A stretch of 64,000 bases of DNA from Hibiscus mutabilis. Lineage: Eukaryota > Streptophyta > Magnoliopsida > Malvales > Malvaceae. Positions 33,758-46,021 of the stretch are shown piece by piece. The DNA lies in assembly GCA_019671005.1 (NCBI GenBank), contig CM033728.1, positions 28,099,099-28,163,098 of the forward strand, in the 5' to 3' direction. Each line of letters opens with the position of its first letter. The first letter of the stretch is position 1. The notes below the pieces were generated by a model. That model saw nothing but the letters and a program-made list of their open reading frames with translations, had not been told where the DNA came from and made no database searches. Both the position numbers and the translations under genes were made by a program.

Positions 33758-36423
33758 TGTAACTCCCCCGACCCGGATGCCACAATTTGGGCCTCAAGCC
33801 CAAACCCAAAAACAAGTAAAATTTCTCAAACTAATTTTAGCCCAACAAGGTCATTCTCAAAAGCATTTAAAGCCCACATTTGAAAATTTAGTTAAATATT
33901 TAAAATGGTACAAAGTAGCTCCAATTCAATTTAAACATACTATTTGATTTTTACAATTTCGAACTAAGAAATACAGACTCAACCACGTAAGGTCCTATGA
34001 ATACATAGCCCACTAAATACAAGTATCGTACTATAGAAATCACCCCATGCTAGAATCTTGAACTAATAGTTCTCCCCGATCTCATGATCCAACAAACAAC
34101 CTGCACACTGAAACAACAATTTTGAGCACTGAGCTTACAAGCTCAGTGGTACACATCTATTCTACTATAATCCATGTTAGTCATAAACATGAGCATGCAA
34201 GCTGGTACGAGCAATAAGGATAGATAAATTAACATTTGGCGCTACCACTAGTCGTCTAAACACATTCTCTCAACAGCAACACATCATACATGGCACACAA
34301 CCTAAACACATGCTCCCAACCATACATGAGATCTCACCAGATCAAATGAGTAAGAACTCACTAAGTCATACCCCAAACTTAGAGTGAGGCCCGATGTGAC
34401 ACAACCTCGGGAACATACACTCTGAATGAGGCCTAGTGTCACACAGCCTCATAAATATACTCTCTCTAGGTGAGGCCCGGAGTCACACAGCCTTAGGAAC
34501 GTACACACATACTCAGTATCTCTCCTCGCGTATCATCGAATAAGGCCTGGTGTCATACAACATTGAGAACGTACATTCGGCATCTCTAACCATGGTGTTG
34601 CAACATTCTTTCTCTGGGCAATCAGATCCCATCAATCAAAGGCGACTCAACCACACAACTGGCCTTACTTGGCACGTAACCACACACAACATTGACACAA
34701 TCACCATACATCACATAGTATTTCTCGATCCACCAAGGATCTCCTATGGTTGCTATTACCACAAGCCACCCAATTAAGTTTACCAACTTATTAATTCATT
34801 ATGGAAGAGAACATTAATATCCTCATTAATCCGTATTAGCTCGTTAACATCCCACGTCGATTTCCATCTTTTAATAGCATTATTGATTATTTCATTTAGT
34901 GGGTACTAATATTCGAACACGAGTATTAACAACGATAACCCTAGTATCAGTACTAACGTGCGTACCAATACCCTATGCACGGGTTTGCACCATTTCCTTG
35001 AATTGCGAATTTACAACACTTTATTCGATCCCTAAAGCTTATGAAAGTCATTAGAGTTTGTTTACTAACACATTTAATCAATTAATATTAATTACTGGCC
35101 TCTTGACCATTAATTCAAACATTACCATTATTTATCCCTTACACATAATTCCCATCGAATCCCATCAGTCTCTTCGAACAATCATACAAAGCCTCACAAT
35201 TATCAACCAAATCAAGCAATCATCAAGTAATTATACGAGCATCTCAAAGAACCCTAAACGGTCTCTAAAGCTTCCATGAGTTTTATCATATTCACAACAT
35301 CATCATGCCTCACACAGATATCATATCTTATACTATCAGTCTCCAATCATGCATATCCATCATCTACCTAATTTGCATATACTAACATGCAAGGCAATCA
35401 CATTTATGATGCTTATGAAGCAATAGGAGTATGAGGTGTACTAACCTTAAGAAAAAGTGATAAATCATCATCTGAGCTTCCCAATTATTCCACTTGGTCT
35501 AATATCCAACCCTGAATATTCCTCATATAAAAATGAATACGAATATACATTAATTCCCTACACCCTAATCAAAATACATGGTCAAATGCGTAAAAATAGC
35601 TTATTGAGTTCAAATTTGGCAAAACGGACTGCGCCAATAGACTTAGAACATCAAGAAAACCTCAGGTAAGTTCTTTCAAAAAAGTCAACGTTGGTCAACA
35701 ATGGCGTGTAGTAGTCAACGATAGTGGTCAACGGCAACTGGCGGTACAATCAACAATTGCTTGGCTTAGAGTTTAGTGGCTCGTTAACACGGCTCAGCTC
35801 AGGTTCAACGGATCGTCAATGCGGCTCAGCTCATCTTGGTGGCTTGGCTCCAATCTGCTCGGCTCAGATGGCTCTAACCTCCTAGGATAATGCCAACACG
35901 TGGCTGGCAGCGCATGAGGCGTGTGAGGTAGCTCCAACGGCGGAAGGTGACCAAATTTCATCGATCAATTGTCCTCGAGCTTGTGATTACGATGGTGGCC
36001 TCCGTTCTTTATTTTGAGCTCTCTAACACCCTCAACTCAATAAACCAAAACTTCATCTCTCTCACCCCTCCTATGGTGACTCTGATGGTGGTGTCGCTGG
36101 TATCGATGAACTCGTCTCGACGAGATGAACGCAATGGCGGTAGAGGTGTCAAAAATGGATGGTTGGATCTCTGTAGATCAGAGTTTGAAATCTCCTCCCA
36201 TAACTTTTCTCTCATTTCCACTTCACTCTTCCACTATTCATTTTTTCTCTCTTCTCAATATCTCTTCCACTTTCAACCACCCATTCACATATTTAAAATT
36301 CAAACATTCTTTTCCAAATTAATGGGCCCAAGCCTAAAAGCCCTTAACCTATTCATCCAAAATAAAGGCCCATAACTCAGGCCCGAGACCCGATTCACTA
36401 ACCCGAGAATTTGGGTCGTTACA
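33758..36423 (-). repeat. LTR N2, solo LTR with near-perfect target duplication
   Basis: Plus-strand ends are TGTAACTCCCCCGACCCG and GGGTCGTTACA, 2666 bp. Flanks are CAGGT (33753-33757) and TAGGT (36424-36428), a one-base C-to-T difference. It is the closest relative of N1 in the window. By comparison with element H, whose polarity is fixed by its primer site, the sense strand is the minus strand. No coding domain adjoins it. Confidence 0.78.
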
Positions 36424-37660
36424 TAGGTAACCAAAAATCAATATGAGTGCTTACTTGCGAAGCTTGTATCAATGGCAGGAACGACAATAGTAAGAGCCCT
36501 AGAGCATCTAGCAGAAACGTTAGTCTTAGCTGCCACATCCAAACCTACAAGAGTTCACTAAGCGTATCCACCACAATCAACATCGGATCCTCAAAAACAA
36601 CCTTACCCCTCTTCGGCTCTTCACTCCTCTTCAAGAGCTCCAACGTATATAACTTCATCTTTCTTCTACCTAAGAAGACGTCCTTAGCACTAAGGTTCCT
36701 CAAAGATTCGGATGCCATTTTCTCCCCACTGTGATGGAAAGGGCTCTAGAGTTTTCTATCGAGACAAAATTGTAGGTACAACAATAATAGATTCCCACAC
36801 GCGATAAGAATATGGAAAGAAGAAACTCCCCCGCAAGAATTCCCTTACCTGTTAAAGGGGTCACGGGGATTGAACCCGATGATTTCATCCTTTTCAATGG
36901 TTCAAGGGTACCTTCGTTCTTCCCCCTTCGCATGTAACTCCTTGGTAACCCTAATGTGATCACCAGTGGAACGCTCGCCAGTTTGCATTTCTGAAGACTG
37001 CTCTAGGTTAACTCCCCGAACCACGCAACTGCTTTCCCTTGTCCTACTGGAAGCTGGAATGGATGATGGAACGAAAGACCACACCCTCTACGGGCAGCAA
37101 CCATAGGAAATCAACCAATCACCATTCTCTGCTTTGGCACAAACCAACACCTTCTCCTCCCCATTAAAAGACTAGGCCTCCTTCACCAACATCACATCAA
37201 GACAAGGAATGTAGCCCTCTTTGACTTGATGGGCCTTATACCCATTAGGGCTCAGTTGTGGCAGGCACACATCAAATTTTTTTGGAGAGCTATAGTCCTC
37301 TTCACCTTCAACCAAACACCATTGCTCAGAATGGAAACCTACTACTCCTTCTTTTTCTCCAACATTAGAAGAGTTTTTCGCTAATTTCCCCGGGCTTCCT
37401 CAACTGTAAAGGAAAACCAAAATCCCTAATAATTTTTTGGGTTTCCTTTACAAGCTTGGAATGATCCAACTTCACAGAGCCATCTCACCCGGTGATTGGC
37501 TCCCCGACAAAGCGCCCTTTACCCTGCCTACTCACCAACTTTAACATACTTACAGAATTAGAAGAAACTAGCAGACTCAGGTTAATGAGATTTTTCATAA
37601 CCTTTACCAATGGATCCAATTTGCACTCTAAGCACTGAATGATATAGCTTATGATGATCC
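36424..37660 (-). pseudogene. unidentified coding remnant O, first part
   Basis: On the minus strand a run of about 60 codons from 36718 reads MASESLRNLSAKDVFLGRRK, then TLELLKRSEEPKRGKVVFED and MLIVVDTLSELL before a stop. Upstream (about 37640-37100) are KGRFVGEPIT, LVKETQKIIRDFGFPLQL and EKVLVCAKAENGDWLISYG, and then SSIPASSRTRESSCVVRG, all interrupted by stops and shifts. I do not recognise the protein; it lacks RT, integrase or protease motifs. It may be the start of the region continued in 33757-32999 and 30147-29473. Confidence 0.4.
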
Positions 37661-39165
37661 TGTAACCCTATTGACCTGGCTTAGTCGCTAGACCCGAACC
37701 AAGGAAATCACATTAGGTTTATCGAAGCAAACCTGAAATATCTTATCACATTAGGTTTATCGAAGCAAACCTGAAATATCTTACACGAATTAGGGTCTAT
37801 TTTTCCTTTTAACTTATCTAGATGTATGATTAAGTCCCATGGAGTTCATACAAGAAGCGATTCAACGTTTATATGAAACATACACCCAAAAGGCACTCAA
37901 TTGCAAACACTAGCATTTTAGGAACCATAATACAAATCTGAATAATTACAGGGTCTTATACAGGTTTCAGGTTACTAATAACCTATTAATCATATTTCAT
38001 GTTATCATGTCAATTTTCAGCTTAAACGGATCGTAATTAAGCATCCAATTTTGCAAAATACGAAATTAAGGACTAAATCATAAAATTGCCAAAAATACAA
38101 AGAGTTGAACATCTCTAGTAGCATCTTACTGTAATTAACTACATTATAAACATGCTTTCAAAAGCTTAGGTCAAATGGAGATCATTTACCCATTCAATTG
38201 GGGCTACAATATATGGTGACCAAAATGCAAAGAATCTAAACTTGGTAAAAACCCATTAACCAAATTAACCACCAACCGTACTGGTACAAAGGATGTTGTA
38301 CGGTACAGGAAAACGACAAAGAAAATATTGGAATCGGTACGCTACAGGGTGTACCAGTACTCGACTACACGTACCAAAACCCGATCCCACGTACCGGTAC
38401 CCACATTCATTACTGGTCACTAAGATGACCCAGCGTACCGTTACTAACTCTGGGTGTACCGATACGGGCTACAAAAAAATACATCTTATGGGATTCGAAT
38501 CCCAACCCGAACATATCAAAAATACTTGCAAACAACATTGACATGCTTCTAATATTACACCATCATTAAACAAGTAGACTCAATTAATTACATGCCAATT
38601 ATTCTACACAATTCGTATTCACACAAGTAATCTAGAGGCATGCTTTCTAACCATATAAAACATTATCCAATAAGCACCAAATGGTCACGGTTTCAACATA
38701 GGCTATAGATCAATTAAGAAATAGAAGCATATGACCATAAGTACACTTAGAACACAAGCAATCAATCGAATCATTATTTAAACCATTTTAAGCATTAGAT
38801 CGTAACCAACAAATGTACCTAACATTAAATAAAACCAACATCGTACACCTTAAACAATGACAACAACCAACATAATATAAACTCCAACCATATAATCATG
38901 CCTTATATAAAATAACATCCCAACGATTAACCCACATTGCTTAATTACAAATAATGATAACACTGTAAAATATACTCTTTAATACTCTTGTCTTGAGATC
39001 ACTCCTTGGCTCGAACAATAACCCGCACTTGCTTAACTCACTTCATTGACAGAAAAAAAGAGAGCATAAGCATATAATGCCCAGTGAGTGCGCTCAAAAG
39101 GGTAAAATGTCAATGCATTTTCAAAATCAAAAATGATATTAAAAAACCATATTAAAGCAAGTAAG
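37661..39165 (-). repeat. LTR fragment J, F-related, minus strand
   Basis: Its left end TGTAACCCTATTGACCTGGC is the complement of an LTR 3' end, and the next 100 bases match the end of solo LTR F (both have a CAAACCTAATGTG block). It contains GTACCGGTAC-type palindromes (38277-38470) and the complement of the CACTAAG block at 39085. The homology runs out near 39165, so about half of the LTR is missing. Confidence 0.65.
37707..37782. repeat. perfect 38-bp tandem duplication
   Basis: 37707-37744 and 37745-37782 are identical 38-base copies beginning ATCACATTAGGTTTATCGAA. The single-copy version is present in solo LTR F near 28250. It is a local duplication inside fragment J. Confidence 0.95.
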
Positions 39166-40602
39166 AAATGATTAAGTGAGGATGAATGCTGGAATTTGAT
39201 TTTTGAAATAACAAAATTGAAGGTTAATGTGAGGTGTTGGAATGGTTAAAGAATGCTAAAGATGTGAATTTTTAAAATCTGCCCAGTATTTCAGTCATTG
39301 GTAGTGAGTTCAGAAATTCACCATAAATTCTACAAAAATGAATACAATGTGATCCTTATATCTTTGTATTCGTGGTTTAGCTAGTTTCATTTGGAACAAA
39401 ATCTGACTAATGTTGATTTGTATATCAAATGATATAAATTTTTAAATGATGAAAGGTCAGAAAACAGAGTAGCAGTATGCTTCTAAATCTAGCATTGGAA
39501 TTTGAATTTGAAAATTCATCATAAATCGTACGAGTTGAATTTGGGATATTAGTTTATATGGTTGAAAAGCTTATAGAATCTAGTTTTTGTTACAACAAAC
39601 GAAATTGAATTCCGAGTTGTAGATTATTTTACAGAAATATTTATTTGAAGGTAGCGCAAGCTGACATATTATAAATGAGTGTCTTATTGGTATTATTAAT
39701 TGTGCATGCAAGGGATTAATGTGAATTACTCAAGTAAACGCGACAAATCAAAATTTTAGTAGATAAGACAAAGGATCAAGCTTGGATTTCTTTTAAGTTA
39801 TTCAATTTAGTTTGGGATAAGAAGTGTCAAGGTGAGTGCAATTGCATACATATCATAATACATTGATATTTTATACATTATTGGGATCGCTTGCGATAAG
39901 CCTACCTGAATGTTTATTGTCATTATATTTATGTCATTGAGCATATGTTTGACATAATATAAATATGTCAAGATTTGGAATATAAAATGCATTAATCATT
40001 TGATTACTTACATAGGTAAGTTTGAAATGTTATTTCAGGTATGAACTGCCCAATGGTGATATATATTGATATACATTGCCATGGATGAAATATTTGATGA
40101 TATAAATCCCAAGTATGATATAGAGATTCAAAGGTATAGTTGGCTAGCCATAGAGTCATAAACAGCTGTATAAATATTCTAAGCACTACGGTGCAACATT
40201 TATGTATACTCAAGGAAGGTTGGGTATACGGGAGTACTTCGGTACTTATTAAAGCACTTCTGTGCAAATTTCATATATACTCAAGAAAGGTTGAGTATAT
40301 GTATACTCAAGGAAGGTTGCGCATACGAGGATGACTCGTGTACATAGATTCTCTTATTTCAATACTTTGGGCTAAGTAAATTGAAAAACAAGATGGTAAG
40401 CTTGAGAGCTTGTTGATATAAATGGCAACGGTATTGGTAAGAATTAAACTTACTACTTTGATATATGTTAGTACATGTGATGTTACTTATGTTAACATAC
40501 ATGAAAATGGTAAGTAAGTTAAGCTTGAAAGCTTAACATTAATGGTAAGTATTGATATGGTATTAAAGGAATTGAACAAGCATATTCATTAGCTTGTATC
40601 AT

Positions 40603-40638
<36 letters not shown>

Positions 40639-40744
40639 TGCATTGATGCATAGATGACATATTATGACAAATGGACAAGCGTGAAAGTTTTATGACATTA
40701 ACATGTAGTAAATCATTACTAATGCAATGTAAAAGTTGATGCAT
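39166..40744 (+). repeat. chromovirus LTR remnants, including left part of LTR P
   Basis: 39230-39690 resembles the distal part of solo LTR L (42500-42910; both have CATAAATT and GCTTATAGAATCTAG-like words). From about 39830, CAAGGTGAGTGCAA and TATGAACTGCCCAATGGTGA match LTR E at 22850 and 23053. The latter piece continues to 40744 and resumes at 42983 beyond solo LTR L. No LTR start was found, so the left boundary is uncertain. Confidence 0.6.
40605..40635. repeat. (TA)n microsatellite
   Basis: An uninterrupted TA dinucleotide run of 31 bases inside LTR P. It is a likely length-variable site. Confidence 0.95.
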
Positions 40745-42982
40745 TGTAATATCCCATTATTGGATTAGTGACCAAAACATAAAGAATCAAAAGTTAATGG
40801 TTTTAGTTTAGTGACTAAAACGTAAAGTTTTAAAGTTAGGTGACAAAAGTGAAAAGTTAAGAAAAGTTCAAGGACCAACATGGTAATTTTCCCAGTAATT
40901 ATTTTTATTCCATAAATAAATAGATCATCTAAGGGTGTGGATCGAATATAAAAACTATGGTTTGATCTGATGTTTCTATTATTGGGAAATTACGGTTAAA
41001 GTTTAAGTGTAATTCGGGTAATTGTATGAGCTCAGAATTTTATGAAATTTTAAAGGAAGTCTTAGGAGGACCCGAGGAATATGACATTGAATTTTTGAAT
41101 TGTGCTTGATTGATTTAGATTCGATTTAACACAGTATATGAAATAATGCATAAATGGCATTTTGGAGAATATAAATATTCATTAATGGCAAAATTGTCAT
41201 TTTACCCATACTTTTTAATTATAATTGATTAGATGATAAGGTTGAGTATAGGTGTTGATTCATAACTGGTCATAATTCAAGGGAAAAATGGTCATTTTAC
41301 TATGAAGAAAGATTTTTGTTTTAAATTAAAGATTTAATTGCCATTTGGCATTAAAAATAAAAGATGGAAAAAGCTAGAATTTTGCTCATCTTTCTCTCAA
41401 GTTGGCCGAACCTCAAGGGGACTAGATAACAAGCAAGTTCGAGATCGAACAAATGAGGAAAGAAGATAAAAAGTGCTACCTAGCTTAGTGAGGCTAGTAT
41501 AAATTATACTTTTGAAAGTGTCAAGGTGAGTGCAATGCATGTATAACATGATCTTTATGTCATTTATCACATATTTGATATATTAGAAATATGTCAAAGG
41601 TTGAAACATATGCATGGATCACTAATTAATCAGGGAATATTATCTTGGGTATGAATTGCTCAATATGTATATATGTTGCCATGTATGAGACTATGATTGA
41701 TATAAAGCCCAATGTATGAGATAGGAAATTAAAAGTATAGTTGGATATCCATAGAGTCATAAACAGCTCTATAAACATTTTAGCACTCCCGGTAGAGTGC
41801 AACTTATTATAAGCACTTCAGGTAAACTGCCAAACTATTTACTAATTGTATACTCCGGTAAGTATACAGAGGCACTTTGGTGCTAAGCACTTCCAGTAAA
41901 GTGCAAATAATACACTATACTCAAGTAAGTATAGGGGATGACTCATGTACATAAATTTCCTTAATCAATACTTGGGCTAAATGAATTGAAAAACAGGATG
42001 AAAAGCTTGAAAGCTCGATGATAAACATGACAAAGGTAATTGTAAGAATCAAAGTTATTACCATGTATTATGTTATTATATATGTATCATGTCATATATG
42101 CTAGCAAGCATAATATGGTAAGTGATCACGTGCATTGTTGTTTATTTATATTGGTACTTATGTTAATTTATATTTGAATTAATGTTGTTGCCTCACTAAG
42201 TATATGCTTAACATATGATGAATTTCATGTGTAGGTTTAAAAGGAGTTTCGAATGAAGAGTAGCCGAGCATCACTTTCATATTTTGGGAGGTATATCTCC
42301 ATACTCATAGTAATATAATGACATCCATCCTTTCTTTTGGAAATGTACTAGATGGCATGTATAATTGTGGGGTTTGTAATAACTTATCACCAAATATGGT
42401 TGGGTAATAGTTGTTTCATATGGATATCAACCTAGTAGGTCCTATTATGTTTATAAATGATAATGGACTAAGTCTTTAGTAAATATAGATCCTAAGATAA
42501 AAAGTTTAAAAATTTGTCCAGAAATGTACGCAAAAGCAGTATGTTTGAAAAATTAGCATAAATTCTTAGTAAATGAATTTTATATGTATGAACTAGAAAT
42601 TTTGTCTAGTTTCTTACAAAACAAACGGTGACTGATTTCGAGTTGTATGTAAAAAGTTATGATTTTTTATTCGAAGAAAGGTAAAAAAATAGGGCAGCAG
42701 AATTTCAGTGTTTTTGGGCTGTAACGTGAATTCAAAGATTTATTTAAATTTCTGTGTAATGAGTTTAGGCTAATAATTTATATGGTTAGAAAGCTTGATT
42801 AATCTAATTTAATTAGAAAATTTCCGAATGAAGTTTCGATGTCTATAAAAAATGTTATAAATTTTTAAGTAAAGGCAGTACAGGCTGCCAATTTTCTAAG
42901 CTAAAGTAATGAAATTGTTTAACCTTAGTTAGTAACATCACTGACTCGTATTTGGTAATGAATACGGGAAAGAGATGTTACA
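40745..42982 (+). repeat. solo LTR L (Tekay-like) with perfect TSD TGCAT
   Basis: It begins TGTAATATCCCATTATTGG and ends AGATGTTACA, 2238 bp. TGCAT occurs directly on both sides (40740-40744, 42983-42987). The start resembles LTR E (AGTGACCAAAA). Joining its flanks restores contiguous LTR P. A short-period GCACTTC..GGTAAAGTGC repeat lies at 41780-41910. There is no internal domain, so it arose by LTR-LTR recombination. Confidence 0.9.
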
Positions 42983-43609
42983 TGCATTGGCATATATCAT
43001 GTTATATAAATGTAGCCATGAAGTTTAATAAGTTTAAATTATTGTTATTAACTTCGTTTATGGCCTCACTAAGTTACACTTCGAGTGTGCTTAATTGTGC
43101 ACACGTAGGTAAATCAAGATGAGAGTGAGAAAGCATTGCATTAATATTGGAAAGCTCAACAGGTAATCATAGTAATGACATCCTAATTGAGGTTTGATTA
43201 TTATAGTGGCATGTATACTTGCTAAACCTATTTGAGTTGTGATTGGCCTTTAAAGTTCGTTATGGTTTCATGATAATTAGTGTTTCTGGAAAGATTCAAA
43301 GTTAAGAGTAATCTCAGGTGATGAGTTGTATGCTAAGATAATTGAGAGCATGTATGTTTTATGATAGTCAATTGTTCCCTATAAGCATACATAACATTTG
43401 AAAACATTCGGGAATTGAATTAGGATGAATTAGAAATATAAAAATGCAAGAATGTGCATTTTGGGACAAGATGTACCAGTACTCAAGATTTGGGTTCAAA
43501 ATTATCAAAACTTGAATTTTGTTTCAAATATCATTAATATTTAAGGATAGTAAAGTTGCGACATTACTGACTCGTGTTCGTCGTACGGATACGAAAAGTG
43601 AATGTTACA
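42983..43609 (+). repeat. right part of interrupted LTR P
   Basis: It contains GCCTCACTAAGTTACACTTCG (43063), a CACGTAGGTAAATCAAGATGAG block and a terminal GTGAATGTTACA, the family LTR end. It continues from 40744 once solo LTR L and one copy of TGCAT are discounted. The right flank is ATAAG. Confidence 0.7.
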
Positions 43610-43767
43610 ATAAGTATGCTTCATTGTAATAGAAGTATGGACAACAATGATGCCACATTAATTCTGGGAATAGATGAAGCTAAGTATACTTTGAAAATCA
43701 TTAATGTCGAGTGTGACTTAGAGTTATGCTATGTTGCTTTATTCTCCTTTACGAGTGTTATAGCCAT
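43610..43767 (+). pseudogene. left part of the gene-derived sequence interrupted by solo LTR M
   Basis: From ATG 43637 an open frame (MDNNDATLILGIDEAKYTLK and on to FTSVIA) reaches the target site GCCAT. It continues in frame into ILRSEVSSDPLEVLNRM on the other side of the LTR. I cannot place these first 44 residues in the protein recognised downstream, so their origin is open. Confidence 0.45.
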
Positions 43768-46021
43768 TGTAACAACGGCCCAGCGCAGCGCTTGGCGCGT
43801 TCTTACAAAAAATATTTTGGATGGAGTCGCCACCAATCTTTTAATTTAGGTGTGATTGGAACACCTGAAAACCCGACTATTTTAATAAAACCTGTTTTTA
43901 CATCATTTTATTAAAAAATGAGTTTTGGTCTACGAAACCAGAAAAATAGGTTCGAGAGTCAGTTACATGTGGGGAAGGGTAAGCACCCACACAACGCCCA
44001 AAATTGGTACATGGTTGATTATTTATTGTCCAAACGATGGAAATTAAGAACTCGAATTTAATTTAAAATTTGTGATCCCCTTTAAAACATTTAAAAGAAT
44101 ATTTTTGTATGAAGGAAGTTTACACCCTACACCCAGGGCATAATTTCCATTCGATTCCCGAATGAAAGGAATCTATTTTGAAAATTATAATTCAAGATTA
44201 AAAATGATATTTCGCGGTAGAGATTAACGGAAAGCGACACCTCTTACGTTTGAGATACGTTTTTCACGATAACCGCTAAAAACCATTTTTGAAATTCAAT
44301 TAAAATACATACGGGGTGTATAAGAATATATATATATTAGATCGTAAATATTATGTAAATAATAATAATAATAATAATAATGATAATACAAAATAAGTAT
44401 ATGTATAAAATAATGGTAGTAATAATAGTATAGTATAATAATATATTTATAATAATAATAATTGTTAATAACAATAATAATATAATATACAATAATAGTT
44501 TACATAATAATAATAATAATAATATGTAAATATAATTTACATAATAATATATATAATAATAATAATAGTAATAATAATATTAATATATAATAATAACAGC
44601 TAAAATAAAAATAAATTAAAAAACAGTGATTAAAATGAAACAAAACAAGAATTAAAAGGCCGAAATATAAGGATACAAAGGTGGAAGGACTACGGTTGCA
44701 ATTATTCCCTTGAAATAGGATGAAGATTAAGAGCACTAAAAGTTTGAGGGACCAAAATGGTAAATATCCCCTTCAAAACAGATTAAAATAGGTTTTGGGA
44801 CTAATTTGAAAAACACTCAAGAGTTCCAGGGACCACGAAGAGCATTATACCATGCGCCATACCCAAAATGAAAACCTTTTTTATGCGGAGGGACTGTCTG
44901 TGTAATTTCCCCATAAAAATTGGATTGAATTAATTTTATGGACAGAATTGCAAAGAATTTAAAACTTACAGGGATTGGTTTTGGAAATTTCTCATGTAGA
45001 AGGGCTAAAAACATAATTTCCCCCTTTTTAAAATTGCGTGGGTCATCTGTCGGGTCGGTTATACGGGTCGCGACCAAAACGACGTCGTTTTGGGCCTTTA
45101 GGACCAGCACCAAAATGACGTTGCTTTGGTGGATCTTTAAATACCCATGACTAGCCAAAAAATTCATTCTACCTCAAGTTAAAAAAAAAAAACATGTTTC
45201 TTTTTTAAAAGCTCTCAACCCTTCTACTGGGGAGGGTGGTCGGCGTCCGTGCTCCGTCGTGGGCCGCCGTCGCCAGTGGTGGTTGCCGCTGTACCCGGCG
45301 ACTGGAGACTCGAAAGGCCGTAATTTTTCGGCTCTCCTCGTTGTGCCAGTGCCGAATTTGAGGTCGGATTTTTGATCCGGAGCCCCTAGGTGAGTAGATC
45401 TATCCAATCGAGTTCTTAATTTTTTTATTATTTTTTTTACCTTTTCGAATATATTCTTGCTCCTGTTTACTGTTGTTGTTGTTGCTTGATTTGAAAGAGA
45501 TAAAAGACCCATTTTTTTATTCGAACTATAGAGCCCCTATTACATGGATTTTCACGGGTTTATATATCCGAAATACAACAAATAAAAAAATTTGTTTTTT
45601 AGATAAATCTTTGCCCATTTCAGATTTCTCTCATCTTTTGCTTATTTGTAGGTCGGCGTGGCGGTGGCCGGTGACGCGTGGCTGTGGAGCGATGCGTGTG
45701 GCGACTACGTGGCTTGCATGTCCAGCTGGTGTGATACGTGGTGTTACGTGGCAAAGGTGGTCGGCGCGTGCATCAAGGCATAGTGGAAGCGGCTGCGGAA
45801 ATGCTAGGGTTTAGGTTAAAAAATCTTTTAGGTTTAGAGTTATATTTTTTTGGGTATTTTGGGTCTAATATGGGTTATTGGGCTTGGAATTTTAATTGGG
45901 CCTGTTGGTATTTTATTAATGGGTAATGGGTTTTTTGGTTTATTTGAATTGTAAATGGGTTTGTAATTAATTGGGTTTGGGCTGATTTGGGTAATAGGCC
46001 CGGAAAAAATGGGCTATTACA
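43768..46021 (-). repeat. solo LTR M (Ogre/Tat type) with perfect TSD GCCAT
   Basis: On the minus strand it starts TGTAATAGCCCATTTTTTCC (46021) and ends CCGTTGTTACA (43768), 2254 bp. GCCAT flanks both ends (43763-43767, 46022-46026). GGTGGCGACTCCATCC near the 3' end and the GGGCGTTGTGTGGGTGC block match the LTR of element G (54513-57314). There is no internal domain. The 5' LTR portion shows GC-rich gene-like sequence (45230-45340, 45650-45790), also as in G. Confidence 0.9.
44358..44600. repeat. imperfect AAT trinucleotide repeat
   Basis: A run of AAT/TAA units begins with an almost perfect stretch (44358-44390) and continues, interrupted, to about 44600. It lies within solo LTR M. Confidence 0.9.

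Noticed and set aside
35947..36375. 142-codon plus-strand open frame
   Set aside because: It runs through the end of LTR N2 on its antisense strand and is not kept in N1.
36845..36890. tRNA-like sequence around GGGGATTGAACCC
   Set aside because: Only a B-box-like word is present; no A box, acceptor stem or anticodon arm could be paired.
44817..45512. Two minus-strand open frames in solo LTR M
   Set aside because: They lie inside an LTR, have no recognisable domain and are not open in the related LTR of element G.
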